Shown: positions 8,533-17,742 of the stretch, piece after piece | Layout of the letters: the number at the start of each line of letters is the position of its first letter | Position numbering within the stretch: position 1 is the first letter of the stretch | Origin: Clostridia bacterium | GTDB lineage: Bacteria; Bacillota; Clostridia; UMGS1840 | Assembly: GCA_017936745.1 (NCBI GenBank) | Contig: JAGBEY010000019.1 | Coordinates: 1 to 47,330 of the forward strand | Length of the DNA stretch: 47,330 nucleotides | Reading direction: 5' to 3' | The notes under the pieces: model-generated | What the model saw: only the letters and a program-made list of their open reading frames with translations | Databases searched by the model: none | Told to the model about the DNA's origin: nothing | Translations under genes and position numbers: made by a program

Positions 8533-8835
8533 ATGAAGCGGAAAAAGAAGCAGGAGAAGCTGGTGTTATCACCTGCCGTCTCCCGTAGAAATATCTACGA
8601 GATGCTTGGTATTTCGGGGGATATTTTGAACGGAGAACCTAAAATCGTGATTACAGGAGATTATCTGATCGAAATTTATAATCACAAGGGAATTGTAGAT
8701 TTGTCGGAGGAGCAGATTCAAGTGAATACAAGAAATTATATCTATAAAATTCTGGGCAAAAATCTGATGATTGCCACTGTGACCGATGATGAGCTTGTGG
8801 TCAGCGGTTGTATGATTTCGGTGGAAAAAATATAG
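8533..8835 (+). CDS. yqfC: Sporulation protein YqfC
   Basis: The 100-residue protein has a basic N-terminus (MKRKKKQEK), then a YabP/YqfC-type fold with GDILNGEPKIVITGDYLIEIYNHKG and a C-terminal VVSGCMISVEKI strand. In B. subtilis yqfC is transcribed by SigE in the mother cell. The frame is open upstream to 8383, but the ATG at 8533 follows a GAGGGG-type ribosome site and gives the family length. It precedes yqfD by 16 bp, the arrangement found in Bacillus and Clostridia. I did not find a convincing SigE promoter in 8454-8532. Confidence 0.88.
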   Translation: MKRKKKQEKLVLSPAVSRRNIYEMLGISGDILNGEPKIVITGDYLIEIYNHKGIVDLSEEQIQVNTRNYIYKILGKNLMIATVTDDELVVSGCMISVEKI

Positions 8836-8851
8836 GGAGCGTGAGCGGAGT

Positions 8852-10024
8852 TTGATCAGGCTGTATCAGTTTTTACGGGGATATGTGAGGGTGGAGGCAG
8901 AGGGACTTCACCTGGAAAAGCTGCTGAATTTAGCGATGGCAAACCGCATTTATTTATGGGAGGTCAAGCGGCTTAACGAACAAAAAATTTCTTTTTATGT
9001 CAGCAATCGTGGCTACCGTATGATGGAGGACTATGCTTATAAAACCGGCAGCAAGCTTTGTATTGTTACCAAAAAAGGGGCAGAGGTTGTTTGGAAAACC
9101 ACGAAAAAGCGAAAGGTATTTGCTGTTCTTTCCTTTGTTGTGATTGGAGCAATTCTGGCGGCGTCCTCATTTATCTGGACGGTGGAAATTGAGGGCGGAG
9201 AGTTTATCGAACGGGACAAAATTATCAGTACCCTGTCTACCTTTGGACTTGGCGTCGGGAAGTTTCGGAAAAACGTAGATTTTACACAGGTTTCCAATCA
9301 ACTAATTCAGGATTATGATGAGATTTTGTGGGCAAATGCGGAATTTCACGGGACACGTTTATTGGTGACGGTAGTGCCGAGAATCCGCCCGCCCGAGAGG
9401 ATTTCAAAAGAAATTCCCACCAACATTGTGGCAAAAAAAGATGGATTCATCAAGGAAATCAAGGCAGAAAACGGCGATGCCATGGTTCGTCCGGGAGATA
9501 CGGTAGTCAAAGATCAGATTTTAATTTCGGGGCTTATTCCCAGTCCCACCGTGGGAAGCCGATATCTCCATTCTATTGGTGAAATCCGTGCCATCACCTG
9601 GGAGGAACGGTCAATGGAACAAAAGTTGTATCGGTATGAAAAAGTTCCAACCGGGAAAGAATCCATACATCGGGAAGTGATTCTTCCGTTTTTGAAAATT
9701 CCGTTGGATTTTCGTCAAAGTATTGACTTTTACAATTATGATAGTATAATAAAAGAGAAGAATTTTTTATTCCTCACCTATCGGGAGACGAATCGCAGGG
9801 AATATACGCTGGCAAAGCAAGCGATCACTGTGGAACAAGCGGTGGAATCGGCAACGGCGTGTTTGGCGGAGCAGATGGCAAAAGACGGAATCGAACAGGT
9901 TATTTCCCAAAAAGTTTCTTTTGATAGGATAGACGAAGAAACTGTTCTGGTAACCATGCTGGCAGAATGCGAGGAGGAGCTTGGCATTCCCAGAGAAATT
10001 ATAAAATCAGCGGATACACAGTAG
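8852..10024 (+). CDS. yqfD: Sporulation protein YqfD
   Basis: The 390-residue protein has a short N-terminal cytoplasmic domain beginning LYQFLRGYVRVEAEG, one transmembrane helix at about residues 87-108 (VFAVLSFVVIGAILAASSF), then a large extracytoplasmic region with the family phrase NIVAKKDGFIKEI and GDTVVKDQILISG. The start is TTG at 8852. No ATG or GTG lies further upstream in frame close to a ribosome site, and B. subtilis YqfD aligns from this residue. It probably acts in the mother-cell membrane during sporulation. It forms an operon with yqfC and phoH. Confidence 0.88.
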   Translation: MIRLYQFLRGYVRVEAEGLHLEKLLNLAMANRIYLWEVKRLNEQKISFYVSNRGYRMMEDYAYKTGSKLCIVTKKGAEVVWKTTKKRKVFAVLSFVVIGAILAASSFIWTVEIEGGEFIERDKIISTLSTFGLGVGKFRKNVDFTQVSNQLIQDYDEILWANAEFHGTRLLVTVVPRIRPPERISKEIPTNIVAKKDGFIKEIKAENGDAMVRPGDTVVKDQILISGLIPSPTVGSRYLHSIGEIRAITWEERSMEQKLYRYEKVPTGKESIHREVILPFLKIPLDFRQSIDFYNYDSIIKEKNFLFLTYRETNRREYTLAKQAITVEQAVESATACLAEQMAKDGIEQVISQKVSFDRIDEETVLVTMLAECEEELGIPREIIKSADTQ

Positions 10025-10036
10025 AAAGAGGTTTAT

Positions 10037-11029
10037 ATGGAGAAAGAAATTTTGCTCAATTCGGTAGACGAGGCAATTCGTCTGTTTGGCAATTTTGATG
10101 AAAATATTCCGCTTATCGAAAAGGAACTGGGCGTAAAAATTTTTCACCGTAACGGTAATGTGAAGGTCAGCGGTGAGGAGGTTGCAGTTACGATGGCTGC
10201 CGAAGTGCTGGAGGGATTGCTGCAACGGCTGAAATTTGATGAATCCCTGGATGAACAGACGGTTCGTTATCTCATCGGGATGGCAAGAGAGGGCAATGTG
10301 AAATCGGTTGCGGAAATCGGAGGCAGCTGTGTTTGTGTAACCGCAAAAGGGAAGCCCATCAAGCCCAAAACCTTAGGGCAGAAAGCCTATGTGGAAAATA
10401 TCGCAAAGAATATTGTCAATCTGGGAATCGGGCCTGCCGGCACCGGGAAAACCTATCTGGCTGTTGCCTGTGCGGTAACGGCATTTAAAAACAAGGAGGT
10501 TTCTCGTATCATTTTAACCCGTCCTGCCATTGAAGCAGGGGAAAAATTAGGGTTTTTACCCGGGGATTTGCAGTCTAAAATCGACCCCTATCTCCGTCCG
10601 CTTTATGATGCATTGTTTGACTGCTTAGGTTCGGATACTTTTACCAAATATTCTGAGAAAGGACTCATTGAAGTTGCACCGCTTGCTTATATGAGAGGGA
10701 GAACGCTGGATGATTGCTTTGTAATTTTAGATGAGGCGCAGAACACCACTCCTGAACAGATGAAAATGTTTTTAACCCGTATTGGCTTTAATACCAAAGC
10801 GGTCATTACAGGAGATATCACACAGACAGACCTACCTTACGGAAAAAAATCCGGATTAAAAGAAGCGGTGAGCATTCTGAAAAACATTGAAGGCATTTCT
10901 ATCACGATGCTGTCTCATAAAGATGTGGTGCGTCATCCGCTGGTGCAGAAAATCATTTTAGCTTACGAAAAGCATGAGCAGCAAAAGCTGAGAAAATCCA
11001 GATATCAGGATAATGATAAGAAAAATTAA
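10037..11029 (+). CDS. phoH: PhoH-family ATPase
   Basis: The 330-residue protein has Walker A GPAGTGKT at residues 132-139, Walker B FVILDEAQNTTPEQMKMFL and the PhoH phrase AVITGDITQTDLP. The N-terminal ~100 residues form a KH-like RNA-binding region typical of PhoH/YbeZ. The family is linked to RNA metabolism and ribosome assembly, often with the RNase YbeY. The gene begins 12 bp after yqfD, the yqfC-yqfD-phoH order known from Bacillus. The usual next genes (yqfF, ybeY) are not here: a terminator and tRNA-Pro follow. Confidence 0.93.
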   Translation: MEKEILLNSVDEAIRLFGNFDENIPLIEKELGVKIFHRNGNVKVSGEEVAVTMAAEVLEGLLQRLKFDESLDEQTVRYLIGMAREGNVKSVAEIGGSCVCVTAKGKPIKPKTLGQKAYVENIAKNIVNLGIGPAGTGKTYLAVACAVTAFKNKEVSRIILTRPAIEAGEKLGFLPGDLQSKIDPYLRPLYDALFDCLGSDTFTKYSEKGLIEVAPLAYMRGRTLDDCFVILDEAQNTTPEQMKMFLTRIGFNTKAVITGDITQTDLPYGKKSGLKEAVSILKNIEGISITMLSHKDVVRHPLVQKIILAYEKHEQQKLRKSRYQDNDKKN

Positions 11030-11031
11030 AT

Positions 11032-11068
11032 AAAAAGAGCTATGAAACGGGTTTCATAGCTCTTTTTT
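11032..11068 (+). terminator. Rho-independent terminator after phoH
   Basis: AAAAGAGCTATGAAAC at 11033-11048 pairs with GTTTCATAGCTCTTTT at 11051-11066, followed by T residues. Confidence 0.92.
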
Positions 11069-11091
11069 CGGAAAGGGAACAGGAAAAGTGC

Positions 11092-11120
11092 TTGACAATT
11101 TCTCAAAAATAGTGTATAAT
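11092..11120 (+). promoter_or_regulatory. Consensus SigA promoter of tRNA-Pro
   Basis: TTGACA at 11092-11097 and TATAAT at 11115-11120 have a 17-bp spacer. The predicted start near 11127 is seven bases before the mature tRNA. Confidence 0.88.
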
Positions 11121-11133
11121 AGCCATTGGTTTT

Positions 11134-11210
11134 CGAGGTGTAGCTCAGTTTGGTAGAGTGCTTGGTTTGGGACCAAGATGCCGCAGGTTCAAATCCTGTC
11201 ACCTCGACCA
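11134..11210 (+). tRNA. tRNA-Pro (anticodon UGG)
   Basis: The 77-nt tRNA has acceptor arms CGAGGTG and CACCTCG, D arm GCTC-AGTTTGGTA-GAGT, anticodon stem CTTGG/CCAAG with loop TTTGGGA (anticodon TGG at 11168-11170), and T arm CAGGTTCAAATCCTG. The genomically encoded ACCA ends at 11210. It is intact, although a serine-recombinase element begins right after its CCA. Confidence 0.97.
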
Positions 11211-11211
11211 T

Positions 11212-11259
11212 ATCGAGTGTTCATAACGTGTATGAAGTTATGAACACTCGATTTTTTTG
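11212..11259. terminator. Strong hairpin terminator after tRNA-Pro, inside the element end
   Basis: ATCGAGTGTTCATAAC at 11212-11227 is a perfect inverted repeat of 11237-11252, followed by seven T residues. It can end the tRNA transcript and, in the other direction, the recombinase gene, which stops at 11263. Its arms contain the same GTTATGAACAC word seen at the far end of the element. Confidence 0.88.
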
Positions 11260-11262
11260 TTT

Positions 11263-13002
<1,740 letters not shown>

Positions 13003-13102
13003 TTATGTAATTTTACCGCCTGAATCGTCTGTATTCAAATCTGTTGCATTATTTATTACACATTTTTCAAACTGTTTCTTAATGTCTACACCTTGTTTTC
13101 CG

Positions 13103-13777
13103 TCATAGACGGGAGTATCTTTCTAAATCTTTGGTTATCGCATCCATATGTAACCAAAAATTTTCCGCATCATTTCTTGATAAACCTAAGTCAAAAGCGT
13201 AGAATTCAAATCTAAAATCTTCAATAATGTTATGGAGATCTGAATTTGTTAAATCATTTATACTTAGCATATACTCTTGAGATTGAACTTTTTCAATAGA
13301 TTCTCGTACTTTCGAAACACAACTAGTAAGTTGCTTTTTGAAAAAATCTAATATCTCAGGTTGTCTTTCCTCTAATGCGTGATATTTTTCTTTTGTTTGC
13401 TTATACCAATCAGTCCATGTAAGTTTCTGATTCTTAAAGTTTTCATCCCTATAAGCAACTGCGCCTAGTTCAGCCCATATTCCAACAAAGTATGCCAATT
13501 GATATTTCAAATCATTATAAATCGTATGGTATAAATCATTAGCCTTTTGGTTTTGGTTTCTAACATTTACACAGTCTATTAACCAAGCCACAACTGTAGA
13601 TGCGATACAGCCATATGAAAGATTTTTCAACACATCAGAAATTTGATTTAGAATTGTATATTTTTCATTTGGAATTATGAACGACATACAAAGAGAAACT
13701 ATTGAAAAAAGAATTATTCTTTTATATAATTTATTCTCTACTTTGTATGGTTTAATAATGGTTAGATTAATATTCAT
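13103..13777 (-). CDS. Unknown two-helix membrane protein (cargo of the element)
   Basis: I do not recognise this 224-residue protein. Two hydrophobic helices lie at about 19-36 (RIILFSIVSLCMSFIIP) and 52-68, followed by a helical, charged cytoplasmic part of about 150 residues with LTWTDWYKQTKEKYHALEE. It has its own promoter and an AAGGAGC ribosome site before the ATG. It is more AT-rich than its chromosomal neighbours, is oriented like the recombinase 136 bp downstream, and is the only cargo. Two helices plus a helical tail recur in membrane effectors of phage defence, but the sequence does not show that role. Confidence 0.75.
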   Translation of the reverse strand: MNINLTIIKPYKVENKLYKRIILFSIVSLCMSFIIPNEKYTILNQISDVLKNLSYGCIASTVVAWLIDCVNVRNQNQKANDLYHTIYNDLKYQLAYFVGIWAELGAVAYRDENFKNQKLTWTDWYKQTKEKYHALEERQPEILDFFKKQLTSCVSKVRESIEKVQSQEYMLSINDLTNSDLHNIIEDFRFEFYAFDLGLSRNDAENFWLHMDAITKDLERYSRL

Positions 13778-13814
13778 TTGAATTGCTCCTTATACTTCAT
13801 AAAATAGTATCTAA

Positions 13815-13843
13815 ATTATATCATATTTTGTTATATAAATCAA
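13815..13843 (-). promoter_or_regulatory. Promoter of the element's cargo gene
   Basis: On the minus strand TTGATT (13843-13838), a 17-bp spacer and TATAAT (13820-13815) precede the unknown membrane protein gene. It may also drive the recombinase. Confidence 0.65.
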
Positions 13844-13910
13844 TTTTTTTGTAGAAAGTGAGTGTTAAATCATGCGATTTGACGCCGTTTTCTCGTTATT
13901 TTAATTTTGA

Positions 13911-13927
13911 CACGTTATGAACACCCG
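13911..13927. repeat. Right inverted end of the serine-recombinase element
   Basis: CACGTTATGAACACCCG here is the reverse complement of 11214-11230 except for one base. The first 14 bases match perfectly. It may be a recombinase binding site. Confidence 0.6.
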
Positions 13928-13935
13928 CACCATTT

Positions 13936-13998
13936 GAAAATCCGCGTAATTACTGGAAAAGACAGTAGTTATACGGATTTTCGCATTTCTATATTTTT
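13936..13998. terminator. Hairpin terminator, possibly the displaced tRNA-Pro terminator
   Basis: Bases 13936-13955 pair with 13963-13982 with one mismatch and two G-U pairs around GAAAAGA, followed by a T-rich tract. No plus-strand gene now lies directly upstream, which fits a terminator separated from tRNA-Pro by insertion. The rest of 13778-14080 is AT-rich and holds only the promoter and element end listed. Confidence 0.65.
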
Positions 13999-14080
13999 TT
14001 CGTTTTTTCTATTTTTGTCTATTTTTTTCTAAAAATGTTTGTCAAATGTTTATCAGATTTTGCAGCGAAAAAGCATAGCT

Positions 14081-15202
14081 TTATTTTTCTTCTTCTCGCA
14101 GTCCGTACAGAAACTCGTGATTGATGCTTTCTGACAGAAATTTCTGCAGGGCCAATCCTTTTTTCCCCAGAGAGCATCCCAAAATCACCTTGGCGTATGC
14201 TAATTCCAACGTGGTGTTGGGAATAGAAGTTGCCCCACAATCGAGTGCATTGGCGGTGGTTCCGTAGGTAAAGTTTTTTTCGTTGCAGGGTGCTAATATA
14301 ACGGGAATGTTTTTTTCCTGACAGTTGGCAAGGAGTGTCAGAATCGAGTAGGGTTTGTCTGCCTCGTAGACCTCATCAAGCCGGAGATTTCGGTTTTTAT
14401 CCATTGTGGGATGTTTGGCACGTCCGATGCAAACGCTTTCCGAATGATAAGTGCCGTGAACAATGGCACAAACGTTGTCGAGACAGAGGTTTTCGTATCG
14501 CAGATTTGTATAGGGCTGGAGCAGCATCACTTGGTTTGTCAACGTTTCAAGTTGATTCAGATACTTATGACTGGTTTCAAAGGAACAGCCTGTAAGTTTA
14601 GCATTTTCGATATCAGGAACAGTCATTTCGTCATAACTGTGAAAGTTATTGCTGTGATTTGGGCATTGCTGTAGGTGAGCACCGTAGTGAACCAGCAAGT
14701 CACCTGGAGTGTGGTTTTTGTCTTTGACATTTTGGTACACCACATACACATTGGGGGCGATTCCGTTCAGAATCAGTTCTACTGCTGCCCGGAAGTTTAC
14801 ATATCCGTTTGTCCGGAGCTGTTGCAAATCCAGCTGGGCAGAAACCATACAGACGGGAATTTCCAATCCTGCCAGCACCAGAGATAAGAGGGAGGAGGTG
14901 TATGCTAAGGTATCGGTTCCATGAAGTACGATTACTCCTGCGCATTCCTGTTGGTATTGTTTTTTTTGGAATATTTTAAGAAGATTGTTCCAGGAGTCCA
15001 CCGTCATATTTTCGCTTAAGATATCCTGATTGAGATATTCCCGTATAAAGGTAACCTCACCGCGAAACGGGGAAGTTGAATTGAAATAGTTATGCTCCAG
15101 ATAGGAAGCCATTTTTTTGGCATTGGATTGATTTTTTCCGTTTTCCGAATCGGGAGAGGAGCAAATAGTGCCACCGGTAAAAACTAACAGAATTTTTTTC
15201 AT
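14081..15202 (-). CDS. ansA: Type I (cytoplasmic) L-asparaginase
   Basis: The 373-residue protein has the N-terminal TGGTI motif with nucleophile Thr12, and the second catalytic block VLHGTDTLAYTSS with Thr96-Asp97. There is no signal peptide, consistent with type I asparaginase, which hydrolyses asparagine to aspartate and ammonia. An in-frame GTG at 15211 exists, but GGCGGTGA suits the ATG at 15202. It has its own consensus promoter and is divergent from the T-box operon for Asp/Asn-tRNA synthesis, about 160 bp apart. Both of its products are substrates relevant to that operon, which may not be chance. Confidence 0.9.
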   Translation of the reverse strand: MKKILLVFTGGTICSSPDSENGKNQSNAKKMASYLEHNYFNSTSPFRGEVTFIREYLNQDILSENMTVDSWNNLLKIFQKKQYQQECAGVIVLHGTDTLAYTSSLLSLVLAGLEIPVCMVSAQLDLQQLRTNGYVNFRAAVELILNGIAPNVYVVYQNVKDKNHTPGDLLVHYGAHLQQCPNHSNNFHSYDEMTVPDIENAKLTGCSFETSHKYLNQLETLTNQVMLLQPYTNLRYENLCLDNVCAIVHGTYHSESVCIGRAKHPTMDKNRNLRLDEVYEADKPYSILTLLANCQEKNIPVILAPCNEKNFTYGTTANALDCGATSIPNTTLELAYAKVILGCSLGKKGLALQKFLSESINHEFLYGLREEEK

Positions 15203-15233
15203 AAAAATCACCGCCTCATTTTTTCTTTATTCG

Positions 15234-15262
15234 ATTTTATCACACATTTTTTGACCTGTCAA
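15234..15262 (-). promoter_or_regulatory. SigA promoter of ansA
   Basis: On the minus strand TTGACA (15262-15257), 17 bp and TAAAAT (15239-15234) lie about 30 bp before the asparaginase start codon. Confidence 0.75.
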
Positions 15263-15367
15263 TGTTGCAGATAGATTTTCTGAAAATAAAAAAAATTCCT
15301 GATTTCGGCTTGGATTGTGTCTCAAAGTATTGTTGCATAAAAATAGATTTTTTGGGGTAAATTACTA

Positions 15368-15396
15368 TTGACAAATGGGAAAAGGTGTGCTACAAT
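15368..15396 (+). promoter_or_regulatory. SigA promoter of the aspS-gatC operon
   Basis: TTGACA at 15368-15373, a 17-bp spacer and TACAAT at 15391-15396 precede the T-box leader. Transcription would start near 15403. Confidence 0.82.
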
Positions 15397-15402
15397 CATA
15401 GG

Positions 15403-15630
15403 GAAGACTCGGCTTTTGTGGAAAGTCTGGTAGGGATAATGCGTCATAGACTGAAAGCGCATTTCAGATGAGTAGTAAGCTTGGGAACACTTCGTCGCGG
15501 TTCTAAAATTGCATATAAAAAGAGGATGTAGTTTTTTTACATCAATGCGGGTGGCACCGCGGGTTAAGTTTATTTTCCCGTCCCGGAAATATTTTTCTTG
15601 TAAAAATATTTCTGGGCTATTTTTATTTTA
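15403..15630 (+). promoter_or_regulatory. T-box leader riboswitch of the aspS-gatC operon
   Basis: The T-box core GGTGGCACCGCGGG lies at 15550-15563. It is followed by a terminator with CCCGGAAATATTTTT at 15582-15596 pairing with 15602-15616 and a T-rich tail. The UGGC bulge pairs with a tRNA 3' end of G73-CCA, which suits tRNA-Asp, tRNA-Asn or tRNA-Glu but not tRNAs with A73. Upstream are an AGACT/AGTCT hairpin (15404-15427) and an AATGCG/CGCATT hairpin with GACTGAAAG in its loop. I cannot place the specifier codon with certainty: GAT in CAGATGAG and AAC in GGGAACAC are candidates. T-box control of aspS-gatCAB is described in Clostridium acetobutylicum. Confidence 0.88.
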
Positions 15631-15652
15631 CAGACTTTAGGAGGTTCGTATT

Positions 15653-17731
15653 ATGTACAGAACACAATACTGTAACGATATCTGTGACAAGCACATAGGC
15701 ACGACTGTTCAGCTTGCCGGCTGGGTGGACGTTGTCCGTGACCACGGTGGCGTTATCTTCATTGACCTTCGTGATTACACAGGTGTGACTCAGGTAGTCG
15801 TTCACAATGAAGAATGGATGAAAAATGTCAACCGTGAAACAGTTATTTCGGTAACCGGTGTGGTTGAAAAGCGTGACCCTGACACCGTAAACACCAAAAT
15901 TGACACCGGCTATGTGGAGCTGGTGGCAAGCGAACTGGTGGTGTTGGGCAAAAGCAAAAATATGCTTCCCTTTGAAGTGAGAGCATCCAGAACCAGCAAG
16001 GACGAAGTGCGTCTGAAATACCGGTATCTTGACCTTCGTAATCCCAAAAATCACGATAATCTGGTAAAACGTTCTCAGATTATCCGTCATCTTCGTAATA
16101 AAATGGAAGAAAAAGGCTTTTTGGATATGCAGACTCCCATTTTGACGGCATCTTCTCCCGAGGGGGCAAGAGACTTCCTGGTTCCCAGCCGTAAGCATCC
16201 GGGAAAATTCTATGCACTTCCCCAGGCACCCCAGCAGTTTAAACAGCTTTTAATGGTTTCCGGCTTTGACCGCTATTTCCAGGTTGCACCCTGCTTCCGT
16301 GATGAGGATGCCCGTGCAGACCGTTCTCCCGGCGAATTTTATCAGCTGGACTTTGAAATGGCGTTTGCCACTCAGGAAGAAGTGCTGGATGTTTGTGAAG
16401 ATGTAATTTACGACACCTTTAAAACCTTTTCCGATAAAAAGATTTCTCCCAAGCCCTTCCGCAGAATTACCTATGCGGATGCGATGATGACCTACGGGTC
16501 GGATAAGCCTGATTTGAGAAATCCCCTTGTGATTTGTGATTTGACCGATTTCTTTGCGGGAGTGGATTTCCCTGCATTCAAGGGCAGACCCGTTCGCGGA
16601 ATTGTGGCAAATTGTGCAGGACAGTCCAATAAATTTTTTGAAAATTCTTTAAAATATGCAACCTCTGCCGAAGTTGGTCTGGGCGGTCTGGGATATATCA
16701 CCTTAAAAGAGGGCGTGTTTGCAGGACCTATCGCTAAGTTCTTAAGCGAGGCACAGAAACAGGAAATCATTACCTTAAGCGGTGTTAAAGAGGGCGAAAC
16801 CCTGTTCTTCATTTGTGATGATAAGAAAAATGACACCGAGAAAAAAGCAGGGATGATTCGTACCTGGCTTGCAAAGCCCGAACAGCTGAATTTAATTAAC
16901 GACGATTCCTTTGAATTTTGTTTTGTTGTAGATTTTCCCATGTATGAAACCGATGAGGAAACCGGGGAAACCATCTTTACTCACAATCCTTTCTCCATGC
17001 CTCAGGGCGGTATGGAAGCACTGCTGACCAAAGACCCCAACGATGTGCTGGCATACCAGTATGACTTAGTTGGTAACGGTATTGAATTGGCATCGGGTGC
17101 TGTTCGTAACCACGATGTGGACATTATGAAAAAAGCATTTGAAATTGCTGGCTACAGTGAAGAAGAACTGAAAAATCGTTTCAGTGCATTGTATACCGCA
17201 TTTCAGTATGGTGCGCCTCCTCATGCAGGGATGGCACCGGGGATTGACCGTATGGTAATGCTTCTCACCGATGAAGAAAAAATTCTGGATGTTATTGCAT
17301 TCCCCTTAAACGGAAACGCTCAGGATTTACTGCTGGGAGCCCCCTCCAATGTTACCAATCAGCAGTTGGAGGATGTTCATCTTCTGGGCAATGGAAACGC
17401 CCTTGCAGGCAGAATGCCCGCCGGTTCCGGTGCAGGAAAACAGGCTCAGGGAAAACGGTCTACCTTCTCCAATGCGCAGCAGCTGAATCAGCTTTCTCTT
17501 ACCGACGAGGAAGAAGCTGTGATGACAGGAATTTTCGCAAAAATGGCGGAAAAGGAACAGATTTTAAAAACCTGCGATACCGAAAATGTGGAAGAAATGG
17601 TACACGTTATGCCGATGATAAATGTTCTGCGTGAGGATGTGCGTGAGCAGCCCTTTACCAGGGAAAGTCTCTTAAAAGGTGCTCCTCAGCGCAGTGATGA
17701 CAGCTGGCAGGTACCCAGACTTGTGAAGTGA
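15653..17731 (+). CDS. aspS: Aspartyl-tRNA synthetase fused to GatC
   Basis: The 692-residue protein is about 100 residues longer than usual AspRS. Residues 1-577 are a complete bacterial AspRS: anticodon domain with RDHGGVIFIDLRD, motif 2 FRDEDARADRSPGEF, and motif 3 GMAPGIDRM. His31 is the residue associated with non-discriminating AspRS, which charges both tRNA-Asp and tRNA-Asn. After a Gly/Ala/Gln linker (about 578-606), residues 607-692 are a GatC subunit: LNQLSLTDEEE, then CDTENVEEMVHVMPMINVLRED, ending SWQVPRLVK. GatC normally clamps GatA and GatB. Covalent linkage would tether the amidotransferase to the synthetase. GTTATG is preceded by AGGAGG. It is first in the operon with gatA and gatB. 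Confidence 0.95.
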   Translation: MYRTQYCNDICDKHIGTTVQLAGWVDVVRDHGGVIFIDLRDYTGVTQVVVHNEEWMKNVNRETVISVTGVVEKRDPDTVNTKIDTGYVELVASELVVLGKSKNMLPFEVRASRTSKDEVRLKYRYLDLRNPKNHDNLVKRSQIIRHLRNKMEEKGFLDMQTPILTASSPEGARDFLVPSRKHPGKFYALPQAPQQFKQLLMVSGFDRYFQVAPCFRDEDARADRSPGEFYQLDFEMAFATQEEVLDVCEDVIYDTFKTFSDKKISPKPFRRITYADAMMTYGSDKPDLRNPLVICDLTDFFAGVDFPAFKGRPVRGIVANCAGQSNKFFENSLKYATSAEVGLGGLGYITLKEGVFAGPIAKFLSEAQKQEIITLSGVKEGETLFFICDDKKNDTEKKAGMIRTWLAKPEQLNLINDDSFEFCFVVDFPMYETDEETGETIFTHNPFSMPQGGMEALLTKDPNDVLAYQYDLVGNGIELASGAVRNHDVDIMKKAFEIAGYSEEELKNRFSALYTAFQYGAPPHAGMAPGIDRMVMLLTDEEKILDVIAFPLNGNAQDLLLGAPSNVTNQQLEDVHLLGNGNALAGRMPAGSGAGKQAQGKRSTFSNAQQLNQLSLTDEEEAVMTGIFAKMAEKEQILKTCDTENVEEMVHVMPMINVLREDVREQPFTRESLLKGAPQRSDDSWQVPRLVK

Positions 17732-17742
17732 GGTGTGAAGTG

